The position numbers and the translations under genes were made by a program. The notes below the pieces were generated by a model that was given only the letters and a program-made list of their open reading frames with translations, made no database searches and was not told where the DNA came from. Below, in pieces: positions 59,901 to 64,000 of a DNA stretch of 64,000 bases (the stretch's first letter is position 1; each line of letters starts with the position of its first letter). The stretch comes from Rhabdornis inornatus (Eukaryota > Chordata > Aves > Passeriformes > Rhabdornithidae), in the NCBI GenBank assembly GCA_013397075.1, contig VWZS01000187.1:2007083-2071082 (forward strand). The letters are read 5' to 3'.

Positions 59901-62900
59901 AGACGGAGAGACTGATCTCATTTCAGTATGCATGAAACTGGAAATCGCTTCCGCTTGGGAAATCAGTTTCCATACACTGCAGAAGCAGTCTAGTTGTATG
60001 TGTTTGTTTAAGAAACCCCACTTAATAACTGTCATTCATCTTTGAATTCTCTGCCACTTGGAAGGTATTTATTAAAGACTACAGTGAGACAAAACCAGGC
60101 ATCTAGAGCCTTCTTTCTCCACCTTTAGGCTTGAGTATGACATTTGATCTTATTCCTTCAGTTTATGTCCTTCTATGGAAAGTAGAGGTGATATTTTCAG
60201 GCTGATATATTAATGCGCCAGAAGCCAGATTATAAACTACTGTTGTCTGTCTTGGCTAGTGTGGATGAATTTTTCATTCTTTCTTGAGTCATCTCATAAT
60301 TGTCACAAGTAATTTGCCATCTTCCTCAGGTATTCTTACCAGAGACCTCCAGCATCGTTCCCTCAGGCAACACTCTTGTTCAGCATTTCAATGAGGGTGT
60401 TGTGGGTTGCAGCACTGGAACTAAGGCTGATAGAGCTCTGCTCTGCTCCACCTTTGTACCTCAGTGCAATCCTGCTGCCCCAGAGCCTGACAGAGACACG
60501 AATTTAGCTGAACATGTTAACTCAAGATAAATCTAGCTGCAGATAATATTCTCTGGGAGGGGAAAGATCTTTAGCATTTGAAGATATATGGAGGAAAACT
60601 ATGTGATCCCTGAAATGAAAAGGTATATACTCTCATTTGTCCTAGTATTTCTACTATATGAGATATCATTTGAAGCATCTTTTTTTAAACTATCAGCTAC
60701 TCCGACATTACATCTGTTATTACTGTCAGCACAGGGACTCTGACTCTGGTCACAGTTCCTCAGACACGATCAGAGGTCATTCATCATCCTGCTGCTGGTG
60801 AAGCAGTGTCAGAGTTCGCTTCCAAGCTGACAATTCCATGGTCCTTGCAGAGCCCCAGTTAGTAATTTCTCAGACTGTGTTGCTCCATATGTTAACATAG
60901 CCTGGTTTTGCACATGAACTTCTCTGACTTAGGATGTGTAAGGCTGACGGGGAACAATGGCATTAAACGAAAATTTTGACGATAGTTCAGATCACAAAGG
61001 TGATTAGAGCAATGATCACACTTGAAACATACAACACATACATACATATGCATACAACCCCACAGACTATCTTAACCAAGCTGGTAGTTTTAGATTCCAG
61101 GGTTTTGAAATCTGAGTTGAAAGAAATTCTAATGCAAACAGACAACAGGAATCCCTTTCCCAGTCCAGTTGTTTCCATCAGTTCTGAAAGTGACATGGGA
61201 CAAGGTTGCTGACAAGGTAGGGACAAGTTGCTCAGGGACAACACTAAAAGTGTTTTGAGACAACATGAAAGTGATGGATGAGGGAGAGACATTAAAGGGT
61301 GAGGCATAAAAGGACTTTGACAAGGAGTGATTAAACAACAGCCATTACTCAAGAGAAGTGAGAAAATTATAGCTAGGAAGGAGAAAGCTGTCAACTTGGC
61401 AAATATTTGTTCTTCAGTTTCACTTAAACCCATTGTAGGAAGGGACATCAGTTTGCTGGGAAATGTGTAAAGCTTTACTGTCATCAGTATCTGCCACTTA
61501 CATTAACTAAAATCTTGCTCTTTGCAGAAAGAAACAGGATCAGAAACAGGGGTGAGTAGATTCAGCATATCTTGATACACTGACTGTACTGAAAGGACAA
61601 GGCTGAGTCAGCTTCTCTGTAGAGGTCAAATGTAAGGAATTAATGAAACTTGTATCAGAATGGTCCTCAGTCCTTGTCAAGTACCTTGGAACAATGAGAA
61701 GGGTCTCAGGGAAAAAGACCAAGAATATACCCTTCTAGTAGACATGGACTCTGACAACAAGAAAAAAAAATCTTTTAGCTTCAATTAGGTGCATGAAGTA
61801 GGTTTTTTGTGCATATTTGCAGAAAACAAAATGAAAAGTAAAATCAACATGGACTAATGAAAAGTAGAAAGAGTCTTTCACCTGTTCAGTAAGATAAGAC
61901 TTCCTGGCTGAAGGAATAATGTGAACACAGTATATATTGATTTCTATAAGATACCTGATACAGTTCCACATGACTTTTCCAATGAGAGAAATATGGATGA
62001 GATAGGAGAACTGTAAGGTGACCGCACAATTGGCTAAGAATAGAACAGAAAACATAACTATTAATGGTTCATGATGTCAGATGAGCTAACTGGCTAAGTT
62101 GGTAGTAGTGTTTCACTGGGCTTCTGAATCTAACAGGACTACCTCTATATTTTCACCCACAGAGCTTTAAACACTAATGTCAATCAAAGGTCTTCTCCAC
62201 CTCAATGTTATATGACTGGCAAGGAGACACATGATAAAAAATCCCAAGCCTCTTCTCTTCTGTCAGTTGATCTATCCTCTGGCTGCATCTAGACGGAACA
62301 AGCAGCATGTACTGTGGGGCACACCACAGCCCCAAAACTGCTATTATTCAGATCTGGAACCTAGCTGAGACACCTTGCAGCTTTTCTCTGGTTTTCTTCC
62401 CAGAGAAACCCAGGTGTGTGGGGGACGTAGGGGAGGGAGGGGGGTTACCTGGACTGAGGAGCTCAAAAGCGTTACCAGGTACACCACTATTGTCTTCCTA
62501 TCTGTTTTTTCAGTTGCTAATTCCTGCTAGTGGAGCTTTGTAAATGTGGCTTGTTTCTCTTGGGTGTTGTACCTAGCAAGCAGTGACAGGAAATAGCAAT
62601 AATACCATTTCCAATGGGTGTCCTGGGGATTCAGTGGAGATTGCTGTGTATTAATTGACATAACACATGGAAGGTATACAGTTGTCTCATGAAAGGCTAG
62701 AATTTTTAATGTAGCAGGAGCTTGAATAGTTGCAGAAAGGGACTAAAATCAACTGGTTAATGAGACTATATGGCAAGTGCTAGAGGATTAATCAAGTCCA
62801 CATAGTGAGATGGTGAGCATATACTTGTCTGTATTACTGGAGCAGATGTTGGATAGACTGAAAGACAAAGACACGATCAATCAATGGTATCCTGCTGTCA

Positions 62901-64000
62901 GACATCAAGCAATTTTATAAGCAGCAGAATTAGCAGATCCTGGCATCCTTTAAATTTTTATTTTGTATTTGATATCTCATTCTCTCACGTCTAGTAAATT
63001 AAATCTGTCTGATTTCTGTCTCTCACATTCAAAATGAGAAAGCATGTGTGTGTATGTGTATGTTCTTCAATTTTTGATGCCTAATTAAAACTGCACTCAG
63101 GCTTCTCACTTCCTATAGTGGGATCTCTCCTCTGTTGAGCCTCCTATTTCCATGCAAACTTGTAGGAATATAGTATCATTGTGACTTCAGGCTCTTAAAA
63201 TTAGCAAATAGACTCAAGAGCTATTAGCATGAAGTGGATAAGATCAAAAGACATGCAGCATTGACTGCACAAACCTTTCATAGAAAATTGGGCTAAAACT
63301 GCAAAAGACAGATTCACTAGTAGATGCAACAGGTGCTGTCATGGCAAAAGAAAGTTCTCCTTTGGAAGAAGACGATGTAGGGAATATCCAGGGCCCAGGT
63401 GTGAGCTGTCAGCACAGAAAAACTGGCCATGTGTGCTACCTTTTGCAGTGAGGACACTTTTCCATCCAGCTCAGAAACTGTCACCCAGCTCAGAGATTTT
63501 TTTTTTGAATGAACAGGCTATTCAAGTCTCCAGCAGGATACCATGAGAAAGATATTGCAGCCATGCACAGTGATGTCTCTACACCCTCTCTACCTAACAG
63601 AGTTCTCCAATAGCAGTATGGCCAAGAATAGTCAAAAATCTACAAAATCACTGGCCATGTTTTTTCCCCTGGGCTGTTAACTCACCTTCAGAAAAGCCTG
63701 TTTCTTTCTGTTTTTCCAAAACAGGAGATTGCAGTGAGGCAGTGTCTCACTGGCACACTTAAAATCACTAGCCATTTAAGAAGAAACACTGGTTTGACAA
63801 GTATTTTAACTATTTAACCTCAGATACATGGTAAAGTGTTGCAGACTTGAGTGGGTCTGTAGCATCCTAAATTGGAGCTGAAGCCATGTCTGTGTTTTAT
63901 ATTATGCACAGGTTATGTGATGGAAATGTGCAAATATCCAAGAATTACAAACACCTACTATCCCAGGAGTTTTACCTTTACTTTGAAGTAAAAGCATATA
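53987..64000 (+). other. SYNPO2L intron 3, continues past the window
   Basis: At least 10 kb with no exon resembling the expected KLQRAES-coding exon. It holds the possible LTR remnant (54.16-54.6 kb), a TTTG repeat near 57.82-57.84 kb and a GT-rich run near 63.04-63.06 kb. Open frames inside it look random. Confidence 0.75.
54160..54595. mobile_element. Possible solo-LTR-like remnant in SYNPO2L intron 3
   Basis: The block differs in texture from the surrounding intron. On the minus strand it starts near TGTTTTGGGTGAGG, carries a TATA-like CATAAAAG, and ends near CCCGGCACATGACA, which has TG...CA limits. No target-site duplication was found and no family was recognised, so this is a weak call. 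Confidence 0.25.

Noticed and set aside
60987..61484. 165-codon minus-strand open frame in SYNPO2L intron 3
   Set aside because: Long for chance, but Ser/Leu-rich with no recognised domain, no splice context and no CpG promoter nearby.

Overview
The window looks like a stretch of bird genome (a non-avian sauropsid is possible but less likely). It has split genes with GT-AG introns, a CpG-island promoter, and several truncated CR1 retroposons ending in the typical CR1 3' tail. No bacterial, plasmid or phage content is visible. Two single N calls (34519, 39791) show it is an assembly draft.

Two protein-coding genes are present, both incomplete. SEC24C (COPII coat cargo adaptor) lies on the minus strand from a CpG-island promoter near 34.6-34.7 kb down to the left edge. 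I can place a non-coding first exon and 19 constitutive coding exons. Their lengths sum to 2943 nt (981 codons) with every junction in phase, and the last part of the protein (about 130-140 residues by comparison with the human protein) lies to the left of the window. Two further in-frame, phase-symmetric exons with good splice sites are visible: 87 nt at 24008-24094 and 69 nt at 16040-16108. The second repeats the last ten residues of the preceding exon. Both would lengthen the disordered N-terminal region and are probably cassette exons.

SYNPO2L (synaptopodin 2-like, a striated-muscle Z-disc/actin-associated protein) runs on the plus strand, divergent from SEC24C. Its first three coding exons are at 37186-37290, 50708-50859 and 53310-53986 (311 complete codons, PDZ domain first). 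The next exon is not in the window, so intron 3 is longer than 10 kb. SEC24C beside SYNPO2L in head-to-head orientation matches the mammalian arrangement (human 10q22), which supports both calls.

Layout: 1-27156 SEC24C coding exons and introns (one CR1 at 4.56-5.05 kb); 27185-34583 SEC24C intron 1; 34.1-34.9 kb CpG island and SEC24C exon 1; 34.9-36.35 kb two CR1 fragments in tandem orientation; 36.35-37.19 kb presumptive SYNPO2L 5' region with paired E-boxes and an octamer/TEAD palindrome; 37.3-50.7 kb SYNPO2L intron 1 (one CR1, one short C-rich tandem repeat); 50.7-54 kb SYNPO2L exons 2-3; 54-64 kb intron 3, with a possible LTR remnant near 54.2-54.6 kb. SEC24C is a housekeeping secretory gene and SYNPO2L a muscle gene. 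They share an intergenic interval but no pathway that the sequence shows.
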